A DNA stretch of 64,000 nucleotides, taken from NCBI GenBank assembly GCA_022606425.2, contig JAHDVF020000510.1, positions 648,566-712,565 of the forward strand, written 5' to 3'. The position numbers and the translations under genes were made by a program. Under the pieces are notes generated by a model. It did not search any database and was not told the DNA's origin. It worked only from the letters and a program-made list of their open reading frames with translations. This document shows positions 30,519 to 41,104 of this stretch, in pieces (within the stretch, counting starts at the first letter, position 1; the number at the start of each line of letters is the position of its first letter). The stretch comes from Lepidostoma basale. Its lineage: Eukaryota; Arthropoda; Insecta; Trichoptera; Lepidostomatidae.

Positions 30519-30720
30519 TAAAGTATCCCCTAAATAATCTAAAGAAATGGGTTATTAGATGAGAGAGAGAAATGCCATGGGATAGAGCCACGGATAACTA
30601 CCATACTCCCTCATGTAGAGATACTTCAGAAATTTTTCTGAACCCTCTCCAGCATAACGGAATATCTCGCCTCGTGAGGACTCCATATCACAGAACCACT
30701 TTGGAGTCATATGTAAATGA
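30519..30720 (-). mobile_element. Jockey-A LINE fragment
   Basis: Reverse strand: YSVMLERVQKNF..YLHEGVW-type coding remnant, broken by frameshifts. It belongs upstream of the 29818-30215 piece in the intact family. Confidence 0.55.
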
Positions 30721-31574
30721 CGAAAGAAAATCTTGAAAACTTTCTTAATTGCCTTTATATAAACATGCTTTGATATTAAAAAAATAATATTAGCAAAAAG
30801 GGTTCTGAATAATCATCTAACTTTTACCCTATTTAAAACAAAATTCTACATCTCTCCCCTTTATACTTTTCACCCCTACTTACAATTAAAGCTCCCTTCT
30901 TTAAAGTTTTCAAATAAAGAATTGCACTGCTTGCAGCATGCATTTAATCGCCTCTAAAATTAATTTGAAAGGAACATTTAAGAATGGTTATAAAATATGT
31001 TTATTTTAATTTTATACAATTTGTATACACGTATCGTGGGCTCAATACAAAATCTACTTAACTTAAAAATTTGTGGTTATATATATTATACAAGGACATG
31101 AGTTTGTTGACGCAAAGATATTTTTTTGTATAGATTTTAAGGCGCCTAAAATGGAATTTAAAATCAATTAATTCACGAAATTAATTTAGAAAGATGTCAT
31201 TCTTAAAATCTGAAAAAATACATAATCGTAACCCTCTACGAATATTATAACACAACAAAGTCGGACGGGCTTGCCTTACTGTTTGACCCTAGGCACGCCA
31301 CTGCTACCGAGGTAGCAATAGCTGATCGTGGTCACAAGGGGGACACCGTGGAGCAAGATTGGGGTGGAGTCTTTCTTTCAGCATTACTGAACCACAGCAT
31401 TACTGATTTTATTCCAACGGAGAAGTTCCTAGTGCTACTGCTGACAAATACGAGTACCGCGTTTTAAACAGTTGAATGGAGTCGTGAGAAACTTGAGAAC
31501 AAACATAGTGTCATTAATAACCATATTCTTACAAAATAATGAGAGCTTTGAAGATGGATTTCAGAGACAGTCAA
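30721..31574. other. Mostly unassigned; hAT-like end at about 31125-31310
   Basis: 31125-31310 matches, inverted, 60460-60635. The shared terminus reads CAGTGGCGTGCCTAGGGTCA and GCAAGCCCGTCCGAC when taken from the right side, a hAT-like CAGTGGCG end. The rest has no recognisable content. Confidence 0.4.
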
Positions 31575-32260
31575 GGTCTTTAATTTCATTTATTTATTTT
31601 AAACATATCTAAAGCATTACAGATTTTTTTCCAATACACTAAAGATACAAGTTAGAGATACACAATAATAAGTAATACATAATAGATTAATAAAAAGAGC
31701 GAGAAACATAAGATACATGACAAATTAATAAAATAAATATACCATACAATTATAAAAAAAGATAGTACTTCCCTCAGATTAGCCAAACTATCACAAAATA
31801 TGTCAAACTCCGAGGTGATACGATTAAGCAAAGATAATACTCTACCTACAGGCATAACCATTGGCAGGTTGGTTCTGCATCGTGGGAGATAAAACAATCT
31901 ATGGCCCCTTTGTCGAAGATAATTATCAGGGACGAACATACCTACATCACTCAGGATTTCTGAGTTGTGTATACAACCGCCTATCAGTCGAAAGAAATGG
32001 ACACCCAAGTGAATGTCTCGTCTCCTCTCGAGTGACTGGTAGCCTAGCATCCCTAGAAAGAAATCAGTTGGAAAGAGCCACGGGTAATATCCATACTCCC
32101 TAAGATAGAGGTATCGCAGACATTTTGTCTGCACCCTCTCCACCATCAGGGTATATCGAACCTCATGCGGCGCCCAGATAATGGAACTAAATTCCAACCG
32201 ACTTCTCACCAGAGAGTTATACAGCAGCTTCAGCACCTGAATATTACGAAAGATCTTGGC
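31575..32260 (-). mobile_element. Jockey-B LINE 3' end
   Basis: The open reverse frame of about 200 codons (KIFRNIQVLKLLYNSLVRSR, RVQTKCLRYLYLREYGYYPW, CRTNLPMVMPVGRVLSLLN) has an AAATAAATAAATGAAATTA tail complement at 31580-31600. It is truncated right at the KIFRN block. Confidence 0.8.
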
Positions 32261-32529
32261 GATGATTAATGATGGGATGACGACATGAATAAGCAATTTA
32301 TGTAATTCATCCTTCAATTTTTTTTATTTATTTAAATCTAGCCTTTATTTCAGGTCTTACTAATGAACAAACAGAATTATTTTAATCACAGGAGTAAAGA
32401 AAAATCTGGTTGTAAATTTGTAAGAGTTAATTCACTAACCCAATGTTGAATTTGAAATAAAAATGCTAATATTTTCAAGTGGGTCGTGAAATGGTTCTAA
32501 ATTAAAAGGATTTTTTAAAAAGAATTATG

Positions 32530-32697
32530 TACATTGTAGAAATGAGATCTCTTCGACGAATGTGTGACTACTCTGTGTATGATAGAGTGTCGAATGAAAA
32601 TATAAGAATTGAATGCGGTGCAAATTATGGTGTTATGAACAAAATATTGAAAGGATAATTAAAATGGTTTGGACATATGGAAAGAATGAAAGAAGAA
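32530..32697 (+). mobile_element. RTE-1 LINE fragment
   Basis: VEMRSLRRMCDYSVYDRVSN through WFGHMERM.EERM, then abruptly the PLE-foldback. Neither tail nor upstream part is present. Confidence 0.65.
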
Positions 32698-32948
32698 AGA
32701 ATGTCTTCTATGTTCGCCATACTTTGTGTTGTAGATGTTTTTTTTGTCTTTACATTGAAGAAGGACTGGTTGTCCGAAACATGTCTGATATGTAATTTAA
32801 TTTTTTTTAAAGTTAGTGTTGTATATACAAAGTATAAAAAAAAGAAAAATACAGAAGAAAAAATTGTAAAAAATGATATGTCAGAATTTTTACTATTGAA
32901 ATTACGTATCAGACACGTTTCGGACAAGCAGTCCTTCTTCAGTGATAC
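32698..32948. mobile_element. PLE-type foldback with two hammerhead-like cores
   Basis: The left arm (TTCGCCATACTTTGTGTTGT, then GAAGAAGGACTGGTTGTCCG and AAACATGTC) is repeated inverted in the right arm (32899-32942). Each arm carries a hammerhead-like core, facing opposite ways. Confidence 0.6.
32906..32948 (-). ncRNA. Type I hammerhead-like self-cleaving ribozyme
   Basis: On the reverse strand: stem I GTATCA (32948-32943), CTGAAGA (32942-32936), one extra A, stem II GGAC/GTCC with a TGCTT loop, GAAAC (32921-32917), short stem III, GTC (32914-32912) and TGATAC, an exact 6 bp partner of GTATCA. This is the best-paired hammerhead in the window. The left-arm copy (32755-32785, + strand) has TTGAAGA and a decayed stem I. 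Confidence 0.6.
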
Positions 32949-33097
32949 CCGAAGCTGTTATTGGACGCAGCTGTGCCCATTCGTCAGATTCGCTCATACA
33001 ATCCCTTCGCCCGTCCCCCGTCCATGCGGGACTTACGTTAACTGGGGAATGCAACATTCCAAAAAGCAAAAGGCCAAAGGGTCTCCAGGCCACATTT

Positions 33098-33680
33098 CAA
33101 TTTATTTATTTTTTAAATCATAAACATTACAGTATATAACCAAAGCGCTTATGACTATACAGGTAGAATACAAAAACAACAAAAAAACTATTTTAAACAG
33201 TAAATACAATTATGAAATTTAAAAATAGACAAAAACACAAAAAAACCCACGATATAATTAAAAATTAAGACCAAATAAGTAATTAGAAACAATAAGAAGA
33301 ACAACACATTATATAAGAGATAGGTGTTTTCTGAGGGTAGCCTCACTATCGTGGAAGATGACCACATCCGAAGAGATGCGGTTTAATAGGATTATTGCCC
33401 TGCCCACGGGCATTACCTTAGGTAGATTGGTTCTACACAGTGGCAGGTGAAATAATCTATGTTGCCTTTGTCGCAGATAATTGTCGGGGACAAACAAAGT
33501 CAAGTCATTCAAAATATCAGAGTTATGTATTCGACCACGAATCAGTTGAAAAAAGTGAACACCCAGGTGGATAGTTCGTCTAATTTCCAATGATTGGTAG
33601 TCCAGCATACCCAGCAAGAAATCAATTGGGTACAGCCAGGGTTAGTAACCGTTCTCTTTAAGGTACAGAGGTATTTAATC
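33098..33680 (-). mobile_element. Jockey-C LINE 3' end
   Basis: The reverse frame MLDYQSLEIRRTIHLGVHFF, LFVPDNYLRQRQHRLFHLPL and CRTNLPKVMPVGRAIILLNR diverges from Jockey-A and -B. The tail complement AATTTATTTATTTTTTAAAT is at 33099-33118. Confidence 0.75.
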
Positions 33681-33682
33681 TA

Positions 33683-33815
33683 CAATATTTCTTCTATGTT
33701 CGCCATACTTGGTGTTGTAGATGTTTTATTTGTCTTTTTCTTTTTTTATATACTTTGTATATACAACACTATTAAAATTACATATCAGACATGTTTCGGA
33801 CAATCTTCTATTAGG
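33683..33815 (+). repeat. PLE-foldback arm
   Basis: TTCTTCTATGTTCGCCATAC to ACATGTTTCGGACAATCTTC. One arm only. Confidence 0.55.
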
Positions 33816-34089
33816 TCTGTCTACTGCTGTATTTTATAAAAGAAGCCAATTCCGCTTAACCGTTTAAGTACCGTGATGTTTTAAGCTTATTAGGAACACT
33901 CACATACCGCATGTTTTTAATTATTTTAAAAAAATAGACCTAATGGATTTCATACATTATGTTTAAAGTTTACCTATAAAATGATATATCAAGTTTAAAA
34001 TTTTCAAGTTGCATTATCGAAATTCGTATATTTGATTTTTCTTTCAGGATTGCCACATACATAAATAAATATAATATATTATTATATTT

Positions 34090-34640
34090 ACATCGCAAAC
34101 AAAAACCTTTCCAAAAAAACTAGAATGGCAGTGCACAATGGTGTTCTTCTACCGACCCTTATGTATGGAAGCGAAGCATGGAACTGGCAAAGGAAGGATG
34201 AAAGTAGAATAAATGCAGTAGAAATGAGATCTCTTAGACGAATGTGTAGATATTCTGTGTATGATAGAGTGTCCAATGAAAATATAAGAAGTGAATGCGG
34301 TGCGAATGATGGTGTCATGAACTAAATAATGAAGGGATCATTAAGATGGTTTGGACATATGGAAAGAATGAATGAAGAAAGAATGGTAAAAAAATTATAT
34401 GTTAATGATGTAAATGGTACCAGAAATAGAGGAAGACCGAGGAAAACGTGGCCCGATCAAATAAATCAAATATTGAATGTCGGCCATGTGAGGAGTCAGA
34501 GAAATCGACGCGCGTGCATGACACGATGTATGAATGTTGAGGAAGCGAGAGAAATATGTCAGGAAAGAAAGGTGTGGCAGTCCATTCTTTCTGCCTACCC
34601 CTTCGGGGAGACGGCGTGATGGTTAGTTAGTTAGTTAGTT
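34090..34640 (+). mobile_element. RTE-1 LINE 3' end
   Basis: Reads AVHNGVLLPTLMYGSEAWNW, SLRRMCRYSVYDRVSN and VMN, then a stop (TAA at 34323). It continues SLRWFGHMERM, GRPRKTWPDQIN, a CMNVEEAREIC block and AYPFGETA stop, and a GTTAGTTAGTTAGTTAGTTT tail. It has only one disabling change over 500 bp, so it is one of the youngest fragments. Confidence 0.85.
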
Positions 34641-35024
34641 TTAAAAAAAATTATTGTAAGCAAACATTAAAAAATCGAAGTATGTTTTATCAGTTCTTGT
34701 ATATTATCACTTGAGATTTAATTCTTTCAAGTGATATCCTTTTGATCTTTTATATCAATCTCACCATAAGTGGTAACCCTACTGCTCGACTTCTACAAAA
34801 ATCCATTTTTCAATAAGATCGACCAACGTCAGAAGGTTCATTTTTCTTGCAGAGATAATGTCTAGATGACGCTAGCCATACAAAAACAAAAATTGTTAGA
34901 ATTCCTACTGGAATCATTTTTAATGCAAAGTGGCCTTACGGTATTGGTGGTGCGCCTATGTAGCGGCCACCAGTGGCCTTACGGTATTTAAGTGCTTAAA
35001 ATCTTATAATAATTATGTAATCTT
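34641..35024. other. Unassigned sequence with a short direct repeat
   Basis: GTGGCCTTACGGTATT occurs twice (about 34930 and 34972). Nothing else recognised. Confidence 0.4.
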
Positions 35025-35575
35025 ATAAGAAGAATTGGAATAAGCTGGGCAGCTTTCGGAAACATGAGTTACATCCTTAAAAAACAGAAAATACCGATTA
35101 ACCTAAACGAAAAGTCTATGAATCCTGCGTTCTGCCAGTTGGTACTTATGGTCTTGAAACTGTTACATTTTCCAAAACAAAGTGCCGAGAAACTACGAGT
35201 GACCCAAAGAGCCATGGAAAGAGCCATGTTTGGAATAAGCCTAAGAGACAGAGTCAGAAACGATACGGTGAGAGAAAAAACAAAGGTCACAGACATCATC
35301 CACCGGGTGACGACTCTAAAATGGCAATGGGCAGGTCACGTAGCCAGAAGCTCAGATGAAAAGTGGAGAAGAAGACTGCTGACTTGGAGACCGTGGACAG
35401 CGAAGAGAAATGCAGGGCGACCGCAACTACGGTGGAAGGATGATCTAAACAGACACGTCGAAATAACCTGGATGCAGTCTGCACAGGACAGAATGACATG
35501 GAAGCAAATGGAGGAGGCCTTTGTCCAGGAGTGGACGGGAATAGGCTGATGAAGAAGAAGAATAAGAATAATTAT
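35025..35575 (+). mobile_element. RTE-3 LINE 3' end
   Basis: Reads AAFG.MSYILK, then an open frame EKLRVTQRAMERAMFGISLR, TDIIHRVTTLKWQWAGHVAR, GRPQLRWKDDLNRHVEITWM and EEAFVQEWTGIG stop, with a GAAGAAGAAGAATAAG tail. Confidence 0.8.
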
Positions 35576-35964
35576 GTGTTTCATTTCTAGTGTGCTGAGG
35601 ACTGCCTCGCTAGGTCGGTATCCAAATGGTGTAATATTCTCGCTTATCCAAAATGGTTAGAATTATTCGTGCTCTTTAAGCATTCTCTGTGTAAATCACG
35701 CGTGTGTGACACGTGTAATCAGGGCCGCACGAGTGCTGTTCGCCGCTTGCGTGTCCGTCCAATCAGACCGCAAGGCGCACGGGACCTTCCAGGGGCGAAT
35801 CAGGGCAATCATCAGCCGACGGGGCGCATCCTGAATTACAATGAGTAAACGGGCACGCAGATATACATATTTAATGAAGTGATCTGAAATAATTCAAAAT
35901 TACGTTATTTTTAATATTATTGTTGCAACATGAAATTTCTTGGTAGAAAAACGTATTTTTTTAT
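35576..35964. other. Unassigned; GC-rich block 35690-35860
   Basis: The block with GCCGCACGAGTGCTGTTCGC and CAATCAGACCGCAAGGCGCA contrasts with its AT-rich flanks. No open frame or repeat partner found in the window. Confidence 0.35.
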
Positions 35965-36255
35965 ATATATAACTAATTAACTAACTAACCATTATGCCGT
36001 CTCTCCGAAAAGGTAGGCAGAATTAATGGACTGCCACACTTTAACCGATGCGGCACTCCATCCTTCTCTTTTCGCCCCTGCGAGAGACGCGGTGTAATGG
36101 GTTGCGGACCTCATCGCCACTAATAGGCATCTCCCGCGCACACATCGATCGTTCAACGTCTACATAATAAATCAAAAACACATTATATAAAATACAATGT
36201 ACACTGATATAAAATAAAATAACAAATAAAAATAATTTGACACATAATGTTCTTT
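35965..36255 (-). mobile_element. SINE-like element with an RTE-1 3' tail
   Basis: The right part (on the reverse strand, the 5' part) is a non-LINE body of about 220 bp (ATGCGGCACTCCATCCTTCT, GCATCTCCCGCGCACAC, an AT-rich stretch, GGTGCACTTG). The 3' end is the RTE-1 tail including the GTTA repeats. A second copy with the same junction lies at 42716-43010, so the composite has been mobile as a unit. Confidence 0.6.
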
Positions 36256-36299
36256 TAAATGGTGCACTTGTCGTCAGCTGGACGATCTGGATATTTGTG

Positions 36300-36925
36300 T
36301 TTATTTAATTTTTATTCCACGACATAACTCTCGCGCTTCTTCTACATTCACACATCGTGATATGTACGCTCGTCGATTGTTCCTACTTCGAACATGGCCA
36401 CCTTTCAGTAATTGATTAACTTGGTCATGCCATGTCTTCCTTGGCCTTCCTCGACTTCTTTTTCCATTCACACATTCACACTACTTGTATATATCTTTTT
36501 AACCATTTTCCCTCATACATTCGTTCCATATATCCAAACCATCTTAGTGACCCTTTTTTGATTTTATTTATCACGCATTCATCCGCCTTACATTGTTTTT
36601 CCGTACATCCTTCTAAGTGACCTTATTTCTACGGTATTTATCCTACTTTCATCCTTCTTCTGCCAACTCCAAGGTTCACTTCCATACATAAGGGTAGGCA
36701 CTAGAACTCCATTGTGCACTGCCGATATATTTCTATTTGCGGTAGAGTGCACCATTTATTTTGTTTCCAGCTCCAACCCTTCTTCCGATATTTTTCTCCA
36801 TTTTTCCATCTGTTGTAAACATGCTTCCTAGGTAGACAAATTCGGTAACTTGTTCTAATTTCTCACCGTTCGCACTTATGTCACAATCCGTCATACATTC
36901 TTCCTTTTCAGTAATCATTGATTAT
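36300..36925 (-). mobile_element. RTE-1 LINE fragment, long, tail lost
   Basis: The reverse strand runs from the NVEEARE block through GRPRKTW, HMER and YGSEAW to FVYLGSMFTTDGKMEKNIGR and RVGAG (a 61-codon open stretch at 36733-36918). Its 3' tail is replaced by unrelated sequence. Confidence 0.7.
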
Positions 36926-37017
36926 AAAAGCTCCTAAATTATTAATGAAATATCTAAAATGTAGATTAATAAAATGATTTTGCTGAAATCTCTCGATTTA
37001 AGTTCATTTAGAATAAT

Positions 37018-37428
37018 AATTTAATAAAACGATGTACGAGTATTTAACTACTTCCACTTTTGGCTTTATTTCGACAGCGACCGGTTTCGCCAGGCTTATC
37101 CAGTGGCGGTACTCCCATAGAAGCCCAGAAGCTCGGCTTGCGTAACAAATCTAAGAAATCGTGCCCCCGCATAAACCAACAACCCACCAAATCATCTTCC
37201 AAATATGTTCCCTGATGGCGTAAGAGGAATAGTCACAAGAGCTCAACCTCTGTAAGCCAGAAGAGGTTTTGATTCTAAATTTCTTACGTAAGCCGGGCTT
37301 CTTGGCTTCTATGGGCGTACCGCCACTGCTTATGACATATGTTTATGCCAGCGAGCCTGGCGAAACCGGTCGCTGTCTAAATAAAGACAAAAGTGGAAGT
37401 AGTTAAAAACATTGTTTTGTTTAATAAT
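37018..37428. mobile_element. FB foldback with an inserted hAT-like MITE
   Basis: The left arm (37025-37097) and right arm (37350-37428) are the same inverted arms seen at 48118-48358. Between them sits the 227 bp element at 37101-37327. Confidence 0.7.
37101..37327. mobile_element. hAT-like MITE
   Basis: The ends CAGTGGCGGTACTCCCATAG and (inverted) CAGTGGCGGTACGCCCATAG continue with AAGCC on both sides. CTTAT lies next to both ends, consistent with a decayed target duplication. It is non-coding. Confidence 0.6.
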
Positions 37429-37792
37429 TATTTAGATTAATATTATGTATATTTCAAACTTGTTGTTTGATACTAATTTTAGTAAAGCACTCTGATATTA
37501 AGTGCTTCACAGTTGACAAGTAATAAAACATTGGCTCTTTGTATCTCAAAATGCACTGTTTATAATCACTTAACCCTAAACAAGCATTACGTGATTTATA
37601 TGCTAAACAGTTTATAGTCCATTTAGGATATTTGGACACTGGTAGTCCATATACTGTGATACGAAATTCCCACTTATCCTTCGGGAAAACCATGATATAT
37701 TCAGTTCAAAATAATATATAGAGTTTTTCATTAACAGCGCTCAATTTTTGAAATTAAATAAAACAACATTACTTAATGATATTGATACATTG

Positions 37793-37975
37793 ACGACCTT
37801 CGTGGCCGAGTGGTAAGTGCATTGATTGCCACCCCGAAGGTTCCGGGTTTGATTCCCGGCGAGGGCAGTGTGATTGTCACACTGTCTATGGTCTGGTGTA
37901 GAATTCACGTGACCATAAAATGGCGATAGATTAGCTACCTATCACATGCAACGAGAATCACTATGATAGCTATAA
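37793..37975 (+). repeat. tRNA-derived SINE
   Basis: Head with TGGCCGAGTGGTAAGTGC (A box region) and GTTTGATTCCC (B box, one change). The body ends near GAGAATCACTATGATAGCTA. This is the closest match to 14606-14790. Confidence 0.8.
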
Positions 37976-38032
37976 TAATACCCTTTACATCGATTTGGCT
38001 CATGCTGTCATGTTGTAAAGAGCGATTCAACA

Positions 38033-38057
38033 AAATAATAATAATAATAATAATAAT
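38033..38057 (+). repeat. (AAT)n microsatellite
   Basis: Eight tandem AAT units. The preceding ACATCGATTTGGCTC also precedes an (AAT)n run at 20865-20885, so this is probably the tail of an unnamed element. Confidence 0.7.
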
Positions 38058-38159
38058 GTAATTTTAAATTTTAAAGGACATTTAATGACGTTATGTATGA
38101 AATATAATTTCGGACAAATAGCCGCCATGTCTTCACTGCAGGTGGTGTATCCTGGTGGT

Positions 38160-38440
38160 CAAAGGGTTTTTCAATAAGGACGCTCAAACTTTGACAGCTG
38201 ATAGCGTCCATTTTGGTAAAGCGATAGCTGTCAAATTTGACAAGAACACATATTTAGTCGTGACGTTTGATCATGAAACGCTACACGCTTCCACAACGCG
38301 TTGAAATCGTTAAAATTTATTATCAAAATCAGTGCTCTGTTCGCCAATTTATGGCATTCATAGCCATTCTGCAGAGTCCACAATACGTCGTTTAATGCAT
38401 AAATTTAAGACTCTTTTGGCTTAAACTGGATGATATGGAT
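38160..38440 (+). pseudogene. Tc1/mariner-type transposon 5' remnant
   Basis: ATG at 38273 opens MKRYTLPQRVEIVKIYYQNQ with CSVRQ, an N-terminal helix-turn-helix. After a frame break it continues YGIHSHSAESTIRRLMHKFK, matching the second helix of the same family. The non-coding side has GGGTTTTTCAATAAGGACGC, a plausible terminal repeat. The catalytic domain is missing. Confidence 0.55.
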
Positions 38441-38538
38441 AGCACTCAGCTCACTTACTATGCTAACTATTAAAGCGCCGTTTTGTAATGTTATTATTAC
38501 TGAGAGAGTTTGGTTACCTGGATAAAAGTAATCCTACC

Positions 38539-38580
38539 GGAATGTTTCTGAAATGTTTCTGAAATGTTTCTGAAATGTTC
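38539..38580 (+). repeat. 11 bp tandem repeat (GAAATGTTTCT)
   Basis: About three and a half copies, just upstream of the segment leading into the Jockey-A copy. Confidence 0.7.
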
Positions 38581-38799
38581 ATGTATTATATATTATGCTT
38601 ATTTATTCAATAAAGTACAGCGGAGCATAGAAGTAAGATGGGGTAGATTAAATGTGGTCTGGCACCCCCTTCTTGTTGCCGTCTTTAAATGTAAGACCCG
38701 GATGGACCGGGGACAGACCCAGGGAGTGTACGAGCGAGGCGGACAAAAGGGCGTCGCTACGCCTTATAACAGCCTCGGGAATGTGGCGGGAACTTCAAT

Positions 38800-39405
38800 G
38801 GTCCGGAGCCAGCTCGAGTGTGGCTCGGTGATATGGAGTCCCCACGAGGCGAGATACTCGCTCATGTTAGAGAGGGTTCAGAAAAGATTTCTGAGATATC
38901 TCTACATGAGGGAGTTTGGTAGCTATCCGTGGCCCTATCCCACTGCATTCCTCTTGGGCATGCTGGGGACCAATAGTTTACAGATAAGAAGGGATGGGTG
39001 CACACTTACCCATTTCTTCAGACTTATCAGGGGATTCTTTGAGAACTCCGTCATCTTGGAGGCTATCCATCTTTATGTTCCGGATGGTTATCTTCGACAG
39101 CGTCAGCACAGACTGTTTTATCTTCCAGCATGCAGAACCAACCTGCCTCTGGTGATGCCGGTGGGGAGAGCAATCAAACTGCTGAACATGATCGCTTCGG
39201 AGATCGATGTCTTTCATATTCGTGAAAGTACATTCAGAAGACAAATACTCTTGACTTTGGAGAGTATTTTGTATTCCTAATGTCGAACCATCTCTCATGC
39301 GTTCCTGGTATTATATATTCCTTATGTTTTACCTGTTCTCAATAGATGCCTTAAACTATAAAAAATGTTTGTAATGTCTTTTGAGAAAATAAACTGATTT
39401 GATTT
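38800..39405 (+). mobile_element. Jockey-A LINE 3' end
   Basis: The open frame from RSQLECGSVIWSPHEARYSL through ERVQKRFLRYLYMREFG to LLTLESILYS stop is almost identical to 8546-9000. The tail GAGAAAATAAACTGATTTGA is short. The ORF extends upstream into unrelated sequence (38564-38795) by chance. Confidence 0.85.
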
Positions 39406-40054
39406 GAAAAATGCTCCTTTAAAAAAAAGTGTTCCAGGCAAAATAAGTAGAAGCGGATCTCTTCCGCGGTGGTGTGGCGAGATTAAGGAGATGATCGGGA
39501 GAAACAGAAGGGATTGGTGACGTTTTGTTTTTGCCACGGAAGACATCGATCACAACCCTTAGTAATGTGAGGAAACGAAGAACGAAGAAGTAAATATATT
39601 ATTTTATATTATTATAATCCCTTCGAACAATCCTCTTGACTTTCCCTTCATGCAAAATTAACTTCGAATAATAATTTATTGCAATTACCACGACAAGATA
39701 TCTATCGGTCATTTTGCCTTCAAAATATGATTTATATGTGTAATAATTTCTTATAATAAACGTTAGTTAACAAATCATAATAATGGGCGTTTATGCGTAT
39801 AATCCGATGCGCATGTTTGCGCAGACCGCAATGGGTTGCATGCAGTGATTAGAATATCGGGCAGATTACAACACCGATATTTTTTAAAACATTGTACCGG
39901 AATAGAAATATCGACTGAAGTTGGCAGTGGACAATAGGGTTCTAGTGCCGACCCTATTTGATACATTCAAAATGTTGTATAAAAATAACTGGTCCAAGTA
40001 GGCAAATATTGGAGAGACATTTCCAGGCGTAATCTAGTACTGTATGATTTGCAG
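39406..40054. other. Mostly unassigned; short RTE-1 scrap near 39917-39957
   Basis: GGCAGTGGACAATAGGGTTC and TAGTGCCGACCCT match the AVHNGVLVPTL block of RTE-1. No other feature recognised. Confidence 0.4.
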
Positions 40055-40180
40055 AGACTTTCACAGTGCATTAATAAAGAATTTCTGCTTAATGCTTCCC
40101 AATCTTAATAGATGACGCTAGTGTAGAGTGAACTAAAAATCTTTTTACATCTTCGTCTCTATTGAGATACAATTAATCCT
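40055..40180 (-). mobile_element. M1 MITE, partial
   Basis: Carries the M1 end complement (CATCTTCGTCTCTATTGAGA) and the AGCAGAAA/ATCTATTAAGATT-type blocks inverted relative to 2815-3112. Confidence 0.6.
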
Positions 40181-40259
40181 TATAAAAAACATGTATATTC
40201 AGTTCGTATAATATTAAAACCGTTGGGATAAAACTTAATAAATACTACAAAAACGCAAA

Positions 40260-40998
40260 TGTGTATAGATCGATACAGTAGAGTTATAGTGCCAACCCTT
40301 ATGTATGGAAGTAAAGCTTGGAGTTGACAGAATAAGGCTGATGGTAGGATAAATGCCGTAGAAATGAGGTCACTAAGAAGGACCGGAAAAACAATGTATG
40401 ATAGAATAGTTATTGATGGAAAAAGGAATGTAAGGCTGATGAATGTGTCCTTAATAAAATTAAGAATGTGTCACTAAGATGGTTTGGACATATGGAACGA
40501 ATGGATTATGGAAGAATGGTTAAATATATCGCACCGTGAGTGTAAAACCGAGATAAGTGCAAATATACATTTTGGAGATATAAGAGTTTAAAGACTTCAT
40601 ATTGCTTGGAAAAACTGTAATATATCTATAAACTGAAAATCATTGGTTTATTTAAAAAAAAAACAGTTTTTCCAAGCAATATGAAGTCTTTAAACTCCCA
40701 TATCTCCAAAATGTATTATATATTTGCACTTATCTCGGTTTTACACTCATGGTGCCATATATACAAGAAGTGTGAATGGATAAAGATGTCGAAGAAGGCC
40801 AAAGAAGACATGGCATGACCAAATTAATCACATGTTGAAAAGCGGCCATGTTCAAAGTAGGAACAATCGACGAGCGTGCGTGTCACGGTGTGTGAATGTA
40901 GAAGAGGCGCGAGAGTTATGTCAGGATATAACAGTATGGCCGTCCATCCTTTCTGCCTACACCTTAGGTGGAACGGCGTGATGGTTAATTAGTTAATT
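40260..40998 (+). mobile_element. RTE-1 LINE 3' end interrupted by a foldback MITE
   Basis: Reads VPTLMYGSKAWS, SLRR, SLRWFGHMERMD and RMVKY up to 40530. It resumes at 40756 with YTRSVNG, RPK.TWHDQIN, a CVNVEEARELC block and AYTLGGTA, with the tail GGCGTGATGGTTAATTAGTT. Several frame breaks. Confidence 0.75.
40531..40755. mobile_element. Foldback MITE, about 90 bp inverted arms
   Basis: GCACCGTGAGTGTAAAACCG, AGATAAGTGCAAATATA, GGAGATAT..GAGTTTAAAGA and CTTCATATTGCTTGGAAAAA recur inverted at the other end (one 4-base indel). ATATAT lies on both sides in the split RTE-1. Non-coding. Confidence 0.75.
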
Positions 40999-41104
40999 GT
41001 ACCGGAATAGCGATGTTAACAACAGTATTAGGAGTTTATCAAATATTTATAAAAACACAATTGCCATATTAATTACAATTAGTTACCAAATTATCATTTA
41101 AGTA

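Noticed and set aside
33594..33839. 81-codon open frame on the + strand
   Set aside because: Overlaps the reverse Jockey-C copy and a PLE-foldback arm; low complexity, no family motif.
38564..38795. N-terminal part of the 238-codon frame preceding the Jockey-A segment
   Set aside because: Only the part from about 38800 matches the family; the upstream codons are a chance extension into unrelated DNA.
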